From Nonomuraea spiralis (GTDB taxonomy: Bacteria > Actinomycetota > Actinomycetes > Streptosporangiales > Streptosporangiaceae): 58,301 bases of DNA. This document shows positions 45,573 to 54,312 of this stretch, in pieces. The stretch covers positions 1 to 58,301 of the forward strand of contig NZ_BMRC01000045.1 of NCBI RefSeq assembly GCF_014648435.1. The letters run 5' to 3'. The stretch's first letter is position 1. Each line of letters begins with the position of its first letter. Made by a program: the position numbers and the translations under genes. The notes under the pieces were generated by a model. The model made no database searches. It had not been told where the DNA came from and saw only the letters and a program-made list of their open reading frames with translations.

Positions 45573-46349
45573 GTGCGTGCCCGGCTGATCCCGGTCAACC
45601 CGGCCGTCGGAGCCGAACTGCATCATCCCCATCGACCTCATCCGGTGATCTGGACCGCCGGACGGGCAGCCCGCCGGCAACAGTCGGGAGAACGTCCGGC
45701 GACAGCGGTGTGGACCGAACAGCAGCTCGCGGCGTTCCTGACCGACCTGGCACAGGACAGCCTGTACGCCGCCTGGTGGCTGGCCGCGCTGCGCGGCCTG
45801 CGGCGGGGCGAACTGGCCGGTCTACGCTGGACGGACGTCGACCTGCAGAGTTCGGAGCTGACGGTGGCACAGCAGCGAGTGCACGCCGACGTCCAGGTCG
45901 TGGTCGGCCCATGGAAAGGCTCCGCCAGCTGCCGGGTAGTGGCCCTGGAAAGGGAGACCGTGCGGGTGCTGATACGGCACCGCGAGCGGCAGGAGGAGCT
46001 GAGCGCGACGGCGGGCGACCGCCGGCAGGACTCGGGATACGTGTTCACCACCGCCGATGGCGCGCCACCGCGGCCGGACCATCTCACCGGCCGCTTCCGC
46101 CGGCTGGTGGCCGCCTCCGGACTGCCACCGATCCGTCTGCACGACCTGCGCCATGGCGCCGCCACGCTGGCGCTGGCCGCGCACACCTACCTGAAGGTGG
46201 TGCAGGCCATGCTGGGACACGCCAGCATCGTGCTCACCGCCGACACCTACGTCTCGGCGCTGCCGGAAGTGGCCCACGAAGCCGCTCGGGAGACAGCCCG
46301 GCTGGTGCTGAACGCGGCGTCCGCACTGGGGCGACAGCTCGGCAGCTGA
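45573..46349 (+). pseudogene. tyrosine integrase catalytic domain lacking the N-terminal DNA-binding part
   Basis: A 258-codon open frame from GTG 45573 with the complete catalytic residue set: Arg in ALRGLRRGELAGL, His-x-x-Arg in RLHDLRHGAATLAL, and Tyr in VLTADTYVSALPEV. Full-length relatives have about 150 more N-terminal residues (SAM-like core-binding domain), here replaced by the helicase fragment. It lies 76 bases before a tRNA-derived direct repeat, the usual place of an integrase next to its attachment site. It may still be translated but is probably not functional. Confidence 0.8.
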
Positions 46350-46425
46350 CTCAGGATTGCCCCACATTTGCCTCATGCCGCCAACAGATGCGCCAGCGCC
46401 TGGAGTTTCCGCAGGTGGAGAAGCA

Positions 46426-46466
46426 CGCCCTGCAGGATTCGAACCTGCGACCGTCGGATTAGAAGC
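46426..46466 (-). repeat. 41-bp direct repeat, 3' part of tRNA-Arg(UCU): candidate att site 1
   Basis: The minus strand reads from the anticodon loop CTTCTAA, through the T arm (GCAGG-TTCGAAT-CCTGC), to acceptor bases AGGGCG. The 5' half of the tRNA is missing, so this is not a tRNA gene. It is identical to 57509-57549. It lies just after the integrase remnant. A 19-base flank beginning GGGGCGTACGAGC follows immediately here, and follows copy 2 after a 98-base block. Confidence 0.8.
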
Positions 46467-46728
46467 GGGGCGTACGAGCACGCACGGAGCACGGTCGGCA
46501 CCGTTAGCGATCATTCCACGCCGGCCGTCCAGGCTGGGACCCAACCGAAACGTTCGGGCGTGGGAGCGCGCACCGCACACAGCGACCGTTTCCCTATCCC
46601 ACCGTTTCAGATTGGCCCACCACGCCATCGCGCCCAGTTCCGTCACGAGACCATCACAATCCGCACACAAGCGGAAGCCCTCCAGCCGTAGATGCCCGAT
46701 GTCCTCCTTAGACAGGAGGGGCAAGCAG

Positions 46729-47286
46729 ATGAAAAGCACCCAACTCGGATACGCCGTCATCGATGTGGAGACCACAGGGCTGCGGACGTCGTGGCACGAC
46801 CGGGTCATCGAGGTCGCCGTCGTCCTGCTCGACCCGCTCGGATGCGTCACCCGCGAATGGAGCACCCTGGTCAACCCCGAACGCGACCTGGGGCCATGAC
46901 GCATCCACGACATCGCCGCCGCTGACGTCCGCCACGCGCCCGCCTTCAAGGACATCGCCAGCACTCTCACCGACCTGCTGCGGGGCCGGGTCCCCGTGGC
47001 TCACAACCTCCGTTTCGACCTCGGCTTCCTGCAGGACGAATTCGGCCGGGCCGGCAGTCCGATCCCCCGTCTCGACGCCATCGGCATCTGCACGATGACC
47101 GAGGCCCTTCGCTATCTCCCCGCCGCACCGCGTACCCTCGCCGGCTGTTGCGCCGTCGCGGACATCCCACTCGACGGCGGCGTTCAGCCCTGCCGCCTGG
47201 TCGGAATGGCCGTCGGCAGTCCCCCTACGCCGCGCTCACCACATCAAGCTGAATGCATACAGTGCATTGATGAGTACACGGAGTGA
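46729..47286 (+). pseudogene. DnaQ-like 3'-5' exonuclease interrupted by an in-frame stop
   Basis: ATG at 46729 has AGGAGGGG seven bases upstream. The first part reads YAVIDVETTGLRTSWHDRVI (Exo I motif DxE) and is cut by TGA at 46897-46899; in the same frame it resumes RIHDIAAADVRHAP and RVPVAHNLRFDLGFLQDEF (Exo II). The Exo III region (HxAxxD) is not found; the end is degenerate after LAGCCAVADIPLDGG. It belongs to the DEDDh exonuclease family. Confidence 0.8.
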
Positions 47287-47328
47287 GAATAATGAGATCA
47301 CGGAGTCCACGACCGACAGGAGACCCAC

Positions 47329-47676
47329 ATGCGTTCCCTCACTCTGCTTGCGGTCCTCGCCGCCGGTGCCACCCTCGCCATCGCAGCGCCCGCTGCGGCC
47401 GGCACCCTGCACGCCGCCGGCCCCCGCTGCCCTGACGATGCGGTCTGCTTCTGGACCGAGCCCGGGTTCGAGGGCGAGCGGCAGGTCGTCCGCCCCGTCT
47501 CCGGCTCGCGTCCATGCATTCCGACTCCCGACGCCCACGCGGAATCGGCCGTCAACAACACCCGCTTCTCGCGGCTGCTGTACCTCGACGCCGACTGCTC
47601 CAGCCGGCCTGTTGCGTTCATCCCGGCCGGCGAGAACAGGCCCTCCCTCGAGCCTCCCATCGCCGCCTGGCGGTGA
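47329..47676 (+). CDS. secreted peptidase-inhibitor family I36-like protein
   Basis: A 115-residue protein with a clear Sec signal peptide (MRSLTLLAVLAAGATLAIAA, cleavage after APAAA). The mature part has the beta/gamma-crystallin-like I36 pattern CPDDAVCFWTEPGFEGERQV, and NNTRFSRLLYLDADCSSRP, with paired Cys. Streptomyces relatives include SMPI-type metalloprotease inhibitors, though most are uncharacterised. GGAG-like sequence lies upstream of ATG. No operon partner. Confidence 0.8.
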   Translation: MRSLTLLAVLAAGATLAIAAPAAAGTLHAAGPRCPDDAVCFWTEPGFEGERQVVRPVSGSRPCIPTPDAHAESAVNNTRFSRLLYLDADCSSRPVAFIPAGENRPSLEPPIAAWR

Positions 47677-47852
47677 CCCATCGCCCGGCCAAGTGCCTGG
47701 CCCAGCCTGACATCGCACGGACGTCACCGCACTGGCAAGTCAGCAGGAAGCCGGCGTCCCCACCCCCGCCGGGCCCACACCCAGGCAAATCAGCGCACCG
47801 GCTCAGGCCAACCCTGCTGCCCGTCATCGAGATCAACCAGAGGCCGATCTAG

Positions 47853-48140
47853 TCAGGCCGCGCCACAGCCCAGTGGGTGCCGCACCCATTCTGGATGGAC
47901 CTCACCGACCTCGATGCTGTTCTCATCAAGGGCGTTGGCGATGTGGAAGCGGCCCGTGACGAAGCCGAACTCCACAGCGAGGACGCCGGCCGCCACGCGA
48001 GTAGAGCCACCTCGCGCAGTTGCTGGCCGATGAACGGCTCAAGCCGTTCATCGGCGCTGGACCACGCCGGAGTTGGCTCGAACCACTCCCAGCCGATGAT
48101 CCCAGCCGTCGTGTCGATGGTGTTCCAGCTGATCGACAGC
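47853..48140 (-). pseudogene. frameshifted remnant of an unrecognised gene
   Basis: The minus strand reads FDELSISWNTIDTTAGIIGW, then EWFEPTPAWSSADERLEPFI, and after a frame change near 48000 continues AAGVLAVEFGFVTGRFHIAN and IEVGEVHPEWVRHPLG to TGA at 47853. The protein-like composition in two frames suggests a real gene with one indel, but I cannot name the family. It follows the serine hydrolase directly on the same strand. Confidence 0.45.
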
Positions 48141-49325
48141 TCATCGAACTTGGAGTGGCTGATCTCTACTTGCGCAGAGCGCGTTGTCGATCAGGCGGGC
48201 CGTGGCCTGGCCTTGGGCTGGGGTACCGGGGTAGGTGGTGCGGGAGACGATCACGCTGGTGCGGCCATCCTCGGTGACGGCGTTGTCGGTGATGAACCCG
48301 GGTGTGCCACCGGGATGCGACCATGCCGTGATCCCGCAGCTCAGCCGCTGCTTGGCCATGCCCAGGCCGAATTCCCTGCCGGGCGCGCCGACGGGGACCG
48401 TGGTGGTCATCTTCTTGAGCTGACGTGGCGTCAGGAGCCGGCCGCCCAGCAAAGCTCGCCAGAACCTGCCCAGGTCGCCGGTGGTGGTGACGGCCTCGCC
48501 CGCCGGGCCGGCCCAGCCGAGGCTGAGCACCGTGGCGCGGAAGGGCCGGCCGGTCTTGGCGTCCTCGGTGTAGCTCTGTGGGTGCGGCTTGGGCAGCCGC
48601 GAGGCGTCACCGGGCAGCGTCGTCTCGCGTAGCCGCAGCGGCGTGACGATCCGGTGGGTCACCTCATCGCGCCAGGAGTTACCGGTGGCCTTCTCGACGA
48701 TCATCCCGGCCAGGAGGTAGTTGATGTTGGAGTAGCTCCAGCGGGCGCCGGGGGAGAAGAGCGGGCGCCGGCCCACGCTGAGAGCGACCAGCTTGCGCGG
48801 GGACATGCGGAGGAACCGGTAGGCGCGGTAGCCCTGCTCGGTGCGCATCTTCATCTCGATGTCGCCTACGGAGTCGTGCAGGCCGCTGGTGTGCTGGAGC
48901 AGGTGCCTGACGGTGATGGCGCGCCCGTCGTTGCCGTTGCCGCGCACCAGTCCAGGCAGCCACCGTTCGACGCTGTCGCCGAGGGACAGACGGCCCTCCG
49001 CCTCCAGCTGCAAGATCACGGTGGCTACGAAGGTCTTCGTGTTGCTGCCCATCCGGAAGTGCCCGTCGAGCGGGATCGGCATGGTACGGCCGCGCACCGC
49101 CGTACCGGCTGCCGCGGACAGGTCACCGGCGGGAGAGACCACCCGTGCCTGCACCCCCAGCGTGCCGGCGTCGCGGATCGCGGCCAGATCCCGCTGCAGG
49201 GCCGCCTGGTCGTAGCCGGACGTGGCGTGGGCCGGGCCCGCCGCGAGTGTGACGACCGTCGCGGCCGTGACCGCTGACGCCCCGATCGCGTGGATGCGGT
49301 GGTTGATCGGATTCCTCTTCATCAT
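48141..49325 (-). CDS. secreted S12-family serine hydrolase (DD-carboxypeptidase/beta-lactamase-like)
   Basis: A 394-residue exported protein with a signal peptide (about residues 1-36, ending GPAHA). SxxK is in RMGSNTKTFVA, YxN in ARWSYSNINYLLAG, and the third motif in WSHPGGTPGF. LLQHTSGLHD is the S12 landmark. Relatives include the Streptomyces R61 DD-peptidase and esterase-like members. The start ATG at 49325 has GGGAGG five bases upstream and overlaps the MMPL stop (ATGA), so it is translationally coupled to the exporter. A role in cell-wall modification or response to envelope antibiotics is inferred. Confidence 0.9.
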   Translation of the reverse strand: MMKRNPINHRIHAIGASAVTAATVVTLAAGPAHATSGYDQAALQRDLAAIRDAGTLGVQARVVSPAGDLSAAAGTAVRGRTMPIPLDGHFRMGSNTKTFVATVILQLEAEGRLSLGDSVERWLPGLVRGNGNDGRAITVRHLLQHTSGLHDSVGDIEMKMRTEQGYRAYRFLRMSPRKLVALSVGRRPLFSPGARWSYSNINYLLAGMIVEKATGNSWRDEVTHRIVTPLRLRETTLPGDASRLPKPHPQSYTEDAKTGRPFRATVLSLGWAGPAGEAVTTTGDLGRFWRALLGGRLLTPRQLKKMTTTVPVGAPGREFGLGMAKQRLSCGITAWSHPGGTPGFITDNAVTEDGRTSVIVSRTTYPGTPAQGQATARLIDNALCASRDQPLQVR

Positions 49326-51547
49326 TCTTGCCTCCCGGCAGATGCGACCGCCGTAGCAGTCGGGTGGGACTCGAAAGGTCCGGTGCGATGGCCGCCTGCG
49401 GCGGGCCGTGGGCTCAGCGGCCACCAGACGGCCCGGCCGAGCAGCGCGGCCAGGGCGGGGACCAGGACCAGTGACACGACGAGCGCGGAGAGCAGGATGC
49501 CGAGCGTCATCGCGAAGGCGATCTGCTCGTTGCCCGGGGACGTGACGAGGCCGGCGAAGGAGGCGGCCAGCACCAGGCCGGCCGTGGCGATGGCCGGCGC
49601 GGTGTGCCGTACGGCGCGGGCCACGGCGGCGCGAGCCGTACCCGGTCGCCGCATCTCCTCCCGGATGCGGTCGGCGATCAGGATGTTGTAGTCGGTCCCC
49701 AGTGCCACGACGAACAGGAACAGCACGAGCGGAAGCGTGAAGCCGACGCCGGGCTCGCCGATGACGTGCTGGAACAGCAGCCCGGCTGCGCCGAGGGTCG
49801 CGGCGAAGCCGAGCCCGACGGAGAGCAGCAGGATCACCGGAGCGAGCAGGCTGCGCAGGAGCAGCAGGAGGATCAGCGCGATCAGCGCGGCCGCGACCGG
49901 AAACACGATCTTCAGGTCGTGGTCGACCGCGGTCGAGATGTCGGCGACGATGGCGGGCGTCCCGCCCACGTGGGCCGTGATCCCGGCAGGCGTGTGCTGG
50001 GCGACCGTGGCCCGAATCGGTCCGACGGCCAGGTCGCGGGCCTGCCGGCTCCGCGGGTCCGCGGTCGGGTAGAGGTCGATGCGGGCGGCACGGTGGTCCT
50101 TGTTCAGGACGGTCGGTGCGATCTGGCCTACGCCTTCGACCTGGGTGAGCGCTCGGGAGAGGCCGTCGAGCCGGTCGGCGGTGAGGGTGCCGCCGTCTTT
50201 GGCGGTGATGAAGACGCTCGTCGGGTCGGACACGCCGGCCGGCAGCGTACGGGAGATCTCGGCCGCGGTGGCCGCCGCGGGGGTCTGGGCGCCGGAGCCG
50301 CCCTGGCCATAGTCCATGCGGATGCCGATCAGCCCGGCGGCCAGTGCGGCGAGCAGGCCGATGGAGGCGGTCAGCATCATCAGCGGCCGGCGCGTGACCA
50401 GCGCACCCAGGCGGGCGGCCCAGCCCTCACCGGTCTCGGGGCGCAGAGCCGTACGGGAGGGCCAGAACATCTTGCGCCCGGCAGCGGCGAGCAGCGCCGG
50501 CAGGAGCGTGAGGCTGCCGACCATCATCACCACGACCGCGACGGCGATCGCGGGGCCCATCGAGCGGAACTGCCCGAAGGTCGCGAGACCGAGGGTGGCG
50601 AACGCGGCCACGATGGTCAACGCCGCCGAGGTGATCGCGCTGCCGACCCGGCCGGAGACCTGCGCGGCCACCTCACGGGCGAACTGCTCGGGCCTGGTGC
50701 GCAACTGCTCGCGGTAGCGGAACAGCAGGAACAACAGGTAGTCGATGCCGATGCCGAGCAGGACCACGTTGATGAGGCCCGGGGTGCCCGCGTCGAGCTT
50801 GAGCCCGGTGAGCATCGCGGCGCCCGCGACGGCTCCCGCCGCCACGAAGCCGATCATGGCGACCGCGAGCAGCGGCAGCAGGGCCGCCAGCACGCTACGG
50901 AACACCAGCACGTTGATCAGGACGATGAGCCCCACGATGAGCCCGCTCCCGACCGTCGTGACGGTCTTGCGGGAGTCGACGGTGTCAACGGTTTCAGCGA
51001 GCGCTCCGGTGAAGCCGGTACGCATCCCCACCTCGGAGAACTGGGTCCTGGCTGAGTCCCGGAAGGTCCGGTAGACGTCCTGGACGCCCTTGTCCCCGCG
51101 GTTGCCGATCAGTTCGACGGAGAGCAGTTGGAAGCTCCGGTCGGGCGCCGTCATCGCCGGGGCGATCCGGGGCGTCTGGGAGCGGTCCGGGATCAGGAAC
51201 CGCTGGGGGCCGTCGTCCTCCCTGGGCATGATCACCCGGCGCTTGGCCAGCTTCGCGGCCTCGACCTCTACGCGCTGCCGGTCGGCGGCGCTGAGGGCCT
51301 TGCCGTCGGACCGGGCGACCAGCACTGTCACCGTGGTGGCGTCGGGGTTCACCCCGAACCGCTCCTTGGCGATGCGCAGCGCGGCGGCCGAGTCGTAGCT
51401 CCGGGGCAGGAAGTCGCCGGCCTGGTTCTGGGTGACGCGGTCGAACAGCATCGGGGTCAAGGCGCTCAGTACGACACCCAGCACCGCCCAGAGGGCGATG
51501 ACCTTCCATGGGTGTCTGGTGGAGTACCCGGTCAGGGCACGGATCAC
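49322..51547 (-). CDS. MMPL-family (RND) membrane transporter
   Basis: A 741-residue exporter with twelve predicted membrane segments and two large extracytoplasmic loops (about residues 45-190 and 410-530). The proton-relay Asp-Tyr pairs are present in IGIDYLLFLLFRYRE and ALGTDYNILIADRIREE. Relatives (ActII-3, MmpL) export antibiotics, lipids or pigments. GTG at 51547 follows GGAGG by five bases. First gene of a two-gene operon with the secreted hydrolase, divergent from a two-component system that probably controls it. Confidence 0.93.
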   Translation of the reverse strand: MIRALTGYSTRHPWKVIALWAVLGVVLSALTPMLFDRVTQNQAGDFLPRSYDSAAALRIAKERFGVNPDATTVTVLVARSDGKALSAADRQRVEVEAAKLAKRRVIMPREDDGPQRFLIPDRSQTPRIAPAMTAPDRSFQLLSVELIGNRGDKGVQDVYRTFRDSARTQFSEVGMRTGFTGALAETVDTVDSRKTVTTVGSGLIVGLIVLINVLVFRSVLAALLPLLAVAMIGFVAAGAVAGAAMLTGLKLDAGTPGLINVVLLGIGIDYLLFLLFRYREQLRTRPEQFAREVAAQVSGRVGSAITSAALTIVAAFATLGLATFGQFRSMGPAIAVAVVVMMVGSLTLLPALLAAAGRKMFWPSRTALRPETGEGWAARLGALVTRRPLMMLTASIGLLAALAAGLIGIRMDYGQGGSGAQTPAAATAAEISRTLPAGVSDPTSVFITAKDGGTLTADRLDGLSRALTQVEGVGQIAPTVLNKDHRAARIDLYPTADPRSRQARDLAVGPIRATVAQHTPAGITAHVGGTPAIVADISTAVDHDLKIVFPVAAALIALILLLLLRSLLAPVILLLSVGLGFAATLGAAGLLFQHVIGEPGVGFTLPLVLFLFVVALGTDYNILIADRIREEMRRPGTARAAVARAVRHTAPAIATAGLVLAASFAGLVTSPGNEQIAFAMTLGILLSALVVSLVLVPALAALLGRAVWWPLSPRPAAGGHRTGPFESHPTATAVASAGRQE

Positions 51548-51769
51548 GATCTCCTCCGGCGGACGGCGTCTGCCGGGAGCTCCCGGCCGATATCCAGACC
51601 ATCAGCCGCAGAAGCGGTAAACCTCCTGGTAGCGGATGATTCGCAGCGGGGCCCTGGGGCCTTCCGCCTCTCGGGGACCAGGACCGTGGTCCTGGTCCCG
51701 GCCTGGCCATCGCCGCCGCTGTGTAACCCTGTTCCGGGGGGCCGTAAGGCCGGATACGGGGGAACAGCA
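51548..51769. promoter_or_regulatory. divergent promoter region between MMPL operon and two-component system
   Basis: 222 bases between divergent starts, holding the 26-bp palindrome described separately and promoters for both units. No -35/-10 boxes can be assigned reliably in this GC-rich DNA. Confidence 0.4.
51674..51699. promoter_or_regulatory. perfect 26-bp palindrome, likely response-regulator operator
   Basis: Two perfect 12-base arms, GGGACCAGGACC and its exact reverse complement, are separated by GT. Each arm itself contains GGACC-type half sites. It lies 70 bases before the kinase start and 126 bases before the MMPL start. There is no T-run and it sits between divergent genes, so an operator is more likely than a terminator. 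Confidence 0.6.
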
Positions 51770-52951
51770 TTGTTGAGCAACGCCCGGGAGCTGCCGTGGG
51801 CCCGTAGCGACGCGCTCGTCGCCGGCGGGGCGTGCGTGATGAACCTGCTCAGCTACGCGTTCTTCAACGCCCCCGACGGCCGGCACGCCGTGAGTGTGGC
51901 GGGGTTCCTCTTCGTCGCGCTGGCGGCCCTGCCATTGCTCGCCCGGCGCCGCCATCCGGTGGCGGCGCTCGCGGTCGTCCTGGTGCTCGATACCGCGGCC
52001 ACCCTGATCGTGCCGCTGCCCAGGCATTTCGGCGCCGTCCTGGTGGTTGCCCTGTACGCGGTCGCCAGGGCCCGCCCCGGCCGGGTCACGGCGATCACGG
52101 CCGCCGCGACGGTATCGCTGACCCTGCTGAGCCAGAACATCGGCCACGTCCCGCCCTGGCAGGACGCCGTCGTCCCGCCCCTCACCACCCTGATCGTCGT
52201 CGGCACCGCCACGGCGGTCAACCGCTGGCAGGCAGAGGTGGCGGCCAACCGCAGACTCCTCGCCGACCGCGCGGTGGCCGACGAGCGGCGCCGCATCGCA
52301 CGGGAGTTGCACGACATCGTGGCCCACCACATCACCACCATGCAGCTGATGGCAGGCGGCGCCCGCGCCAACGTCGCGGAACCGGAGGTGGTCAGGGAGG
52401 CCCTGGTCACCCTGGAGTCCTCCGGGCGGCTCGCGCTGCGCGAGATGCGCCAGCTCCTCGACGTGCTGCGGGACGGCGACGAGCCGGAGACCATGCCCGC
52501 CCAGCCCCAGCCCGGCGCCGACGACCTCGGCCGCCTGGTCGAGGAATCCCGCCTGGCCGGACTGCCGACGGACTTCGGCGTCCACGGGCAGCGGCGGCCG
52601 TTGCCGCCGACCGTCGGCCTCACGGTGTTCAGGATCGCCCAGGAGGCTCTCACCAACGCCCGCAGGCACGCGGGGCCGGCGCGCGCGTCCGTGCGGCTGA
52701 CGTACCGTCAGGACCGGGTCACCATCGAGGTGCGAGACGACGGCGGGGGCACACTGACGCAGGAGGGGGCATCGTCGGTGGGCTCGGGCGGTTACGGCCT
52801 GATCGGCATGCGCGAGCGCGTCGCCCTGCACGACGGCACCCTCACCGTCGGCCCGCAGGCCGACGGGGGGTTCGCTGTAGTGGCCGACCTGCCGCTGACC
52901 ACGGACGAGGCCGCCGAGGCGGCCGTCCAGCACGAGGGGGCGCGCCGATGA
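51770..52951 (+). CDS. NarL-type two-component sensor histidine kinase
   Basis: A 393-residue membrane kinase. Four or five hydrophobic segments (about residues 15-150) precede the HisKA_3 dimerisation domain with phospho-acceptor His in RRRIARELHDIVAHHITTMQ. The HATPase_c domain has the N box in FRIAQEALTNARRHAG, and G boxes in EVRDDGGG and GYGLIGMRERV. TTG at 51770 follows GGGGGAA and is preferred; no ATG or GTG near the N-terminus has as good a site. Overlaps the response regulator by four bases. The signal is unknown. Confidence 0.92.
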   Translation: MLSNARELPWARSDALVAGGACVMNLLSYAFFNAPDGRHAVSVAGFLFVALAALPLLARRRHPVAALAVVLVLDTAATLIVPLPRHFGAVLVVALYAVARARPGRVTAITAAATVSLTLLSQNIGHVPPWQDAVVPPLTTLIVVGTATAVNRWQAEVAANRRLLADRAVADERRRIARELHDIVAHHITTMQLMAGGARANVAEPEVVREALVTLESSGRLALREMRQLLDVLRDGDEPETMPAQPQPGADDLGRLVEESRLAGLPTDFGVHGQRRPLPPTVGLTVFRIAQEALTNARRHAGPARASVRLTYRQDRVTIEVRDDGGGTLTQEGASSVGSGGYGLIGMRERVALHDGTLTVGPQADGGFAVVADLPLTTDEAAEAAVQHEGARR

Positions 52952-53658
52952 CCGGGACCGGGCCGACGCTGCCGAGGATCAGGGTGCTGATCGTGGACGA
53001 CCAGCCGCTGGTACGTCGCGGACTGTCGCTGATTCTCTCTCCCGACCCGTCCTTCGAGGTGGTGGGAGAGGCCGAGAACGGCGGGCAGGCCGTCACCCTC
53101 GCCCGCCAACTGCGCCCCGACGTCGTGGTGATGGACATCCGGATGCCCGTCCTCGACGGCGTCGCCGCGACCAGGGAACTCGCCGCCACCGTGCCCGGCA
53201 GCCGGGTCCTGGCGCTCAGCACCTTCGACATGGACGAGTACCTCGTGGGCGCCCTGCGAGCCGGAGCCTACGGGTTCCTGCCCAAGGACAGCTCCCCGGA
53301 GGAACTGAGCGCGGCGATCCGCACCGTCCACGCCGGCGACGCCGCCGTCGCGCCGCGCCTGCTCACCCGGCTGATCTCCACCTACGTGCGGGCGCCCCAC
53401 GGTACCCGGCCGAACCCCACGGGCCTGGACGAACTCACACCCCGCGAGGTCGAGGTATGGCGCCTGATGGCCACCGGCCTGGACAACACCGAGATCGCCC
53501 GCGCCCTCGACCTCAGCCTGTCCACCGTCAAGAACTACATCACCAGCATCTTCGGCAAGCTCTCCGTCCGTGACCGCGCCCAGGCGGTCATCGTGGCCTA
53601 CGAGTCTGGGCTGGTCACGGCCCGGGGTGCAACCAAGGGCGACGAACAGACGGGTTAG
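52948..53658 (+). CDS. LuxR/NarL-family response regulator
   Basis: A 236-residue regulator. The receiver domain has acidic pair DD in VLIVDDQPLVRRG, phospho-acceptor Asp in DVVVMDIRMPVLDG, and Lys in GFLPKDSSPEEL. The LuxR HTH is LTPREVEVWRLMATGLDNTE followed by LDLSLSTVKNYITSIFGKL. ATG overlaps the kinase stop (ATGA). Probably binds the palindrome upstream of its own operon and the divergent MMPL operon. Confidence 0.95.
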   Translation: MTGTGPTLPRIRVLIVDDQPLVRRGLSLILSPDPSFEVVGEAENGGQAVTLARQLRPDVVVMDIRMPVLDGVAATRELAATVPGSRVLALSTFDMDEYLVGALRAGAYGFLPKDSSPEELSAAIRTVHAGDAAVAPRLLTRLISTYVRAPHGTRPNPTGLDELTPREVEVWRLMATGLDNTEIARALDLSLSTVKNYITSIFGKLSVRDRAQAVIVAYESGLVTARGATKGDEQTG

Positions 53659-53666
53659 CCCCTGAA

Positions 53667-53693
53667 CTCCCTGACGGGAGGCCCGTTCCGGGC
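53667..53693 (+). terminator. two adjacent small hairpins after the response regulator
   Basis: CTCCC-TGAC-GGGAG (53667-53680) is followed at once by GCCCG-TTC-CGGGC (53681-53693), nine bases after the stop codon. No T-run follows, so termination is only plausible. Confidence 0.4.
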
Positions 53694-54300
53694 TGAAGAC
53701 CGGTGTGGATGCCCGCCGACGTCGTTCCTCTATGGTCCGGTCGAGGCCGTGGGTCGGTCGGACGCCGGGAGCCGCGCTGTGGGCCCTTCACTGTGCTTCG
53801 AGCACCATGACCAATCCGGCTGACCCCGAGCGCGTGCAGATGATCGGCTACGCCCACGATCGATCGGGTCATCGTGGAGTAGGACTGCACTTCCCGCAGC
53901 CGCTGTCCGGGCTTGTCCTCATCGAGCACGCGCCCAGCCCCCAGACGGTACGGGCTACGATGGCGGTGGCCCCGCTCGAGTTCGGGCCGCCTCGTGGCGC
54001 GGATGGAGATCCTCTCCGAAAAGGGGCCGCGCCCCTCACCCGCCACCGTCTTGCGCATGCTGCGCGACCACGATGAACAGAACGCGCCGAAGACACGGAC
54101 GTGAGCGCCGAGCCGGCACTAGGCTCCTGGGACGTTCTGGGGGCTCATCGCCTGGACCCGGGTGGAGCACCATCGAGGCGTTCACCACCAGTGGATGGAT
54201 CTTGGTGCAATCGCACCGCCGACCGCCCCGACTTCATGTTCCCGCACGAAGCACTCTCGGATGAGGTGATGGAGGGTTACTGGAACATTGATCTAGCTCC
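53694..54300. other. 600-base stretch without a recognisable gene
   Basis: Several short frames exist, none with a ribosome site and recognised protein. One plus-strand frame near 53985-54104 (RLVARMEILSEKGPRPSPAT) has protein-like composition and could be a gene scrap of unknown origin. Confidence 0.4.
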
Positions 54301-54312
54301 GGAGGCCTGTGA

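Noticed and set aside
46426..46466. Possible tRNA gene
   Set aside because: Only the anticodon loop, T arm and acceptor 3' strand are present; no D arm or 5' acceptor strand at either copy.
46357..46899. Frame reading GFEPATVGLEA near the integrase
   Set aside because: This peptide is the translated complement of a tRNA 3' end and is a familiar annotation artefact; the same occurs near 57500.
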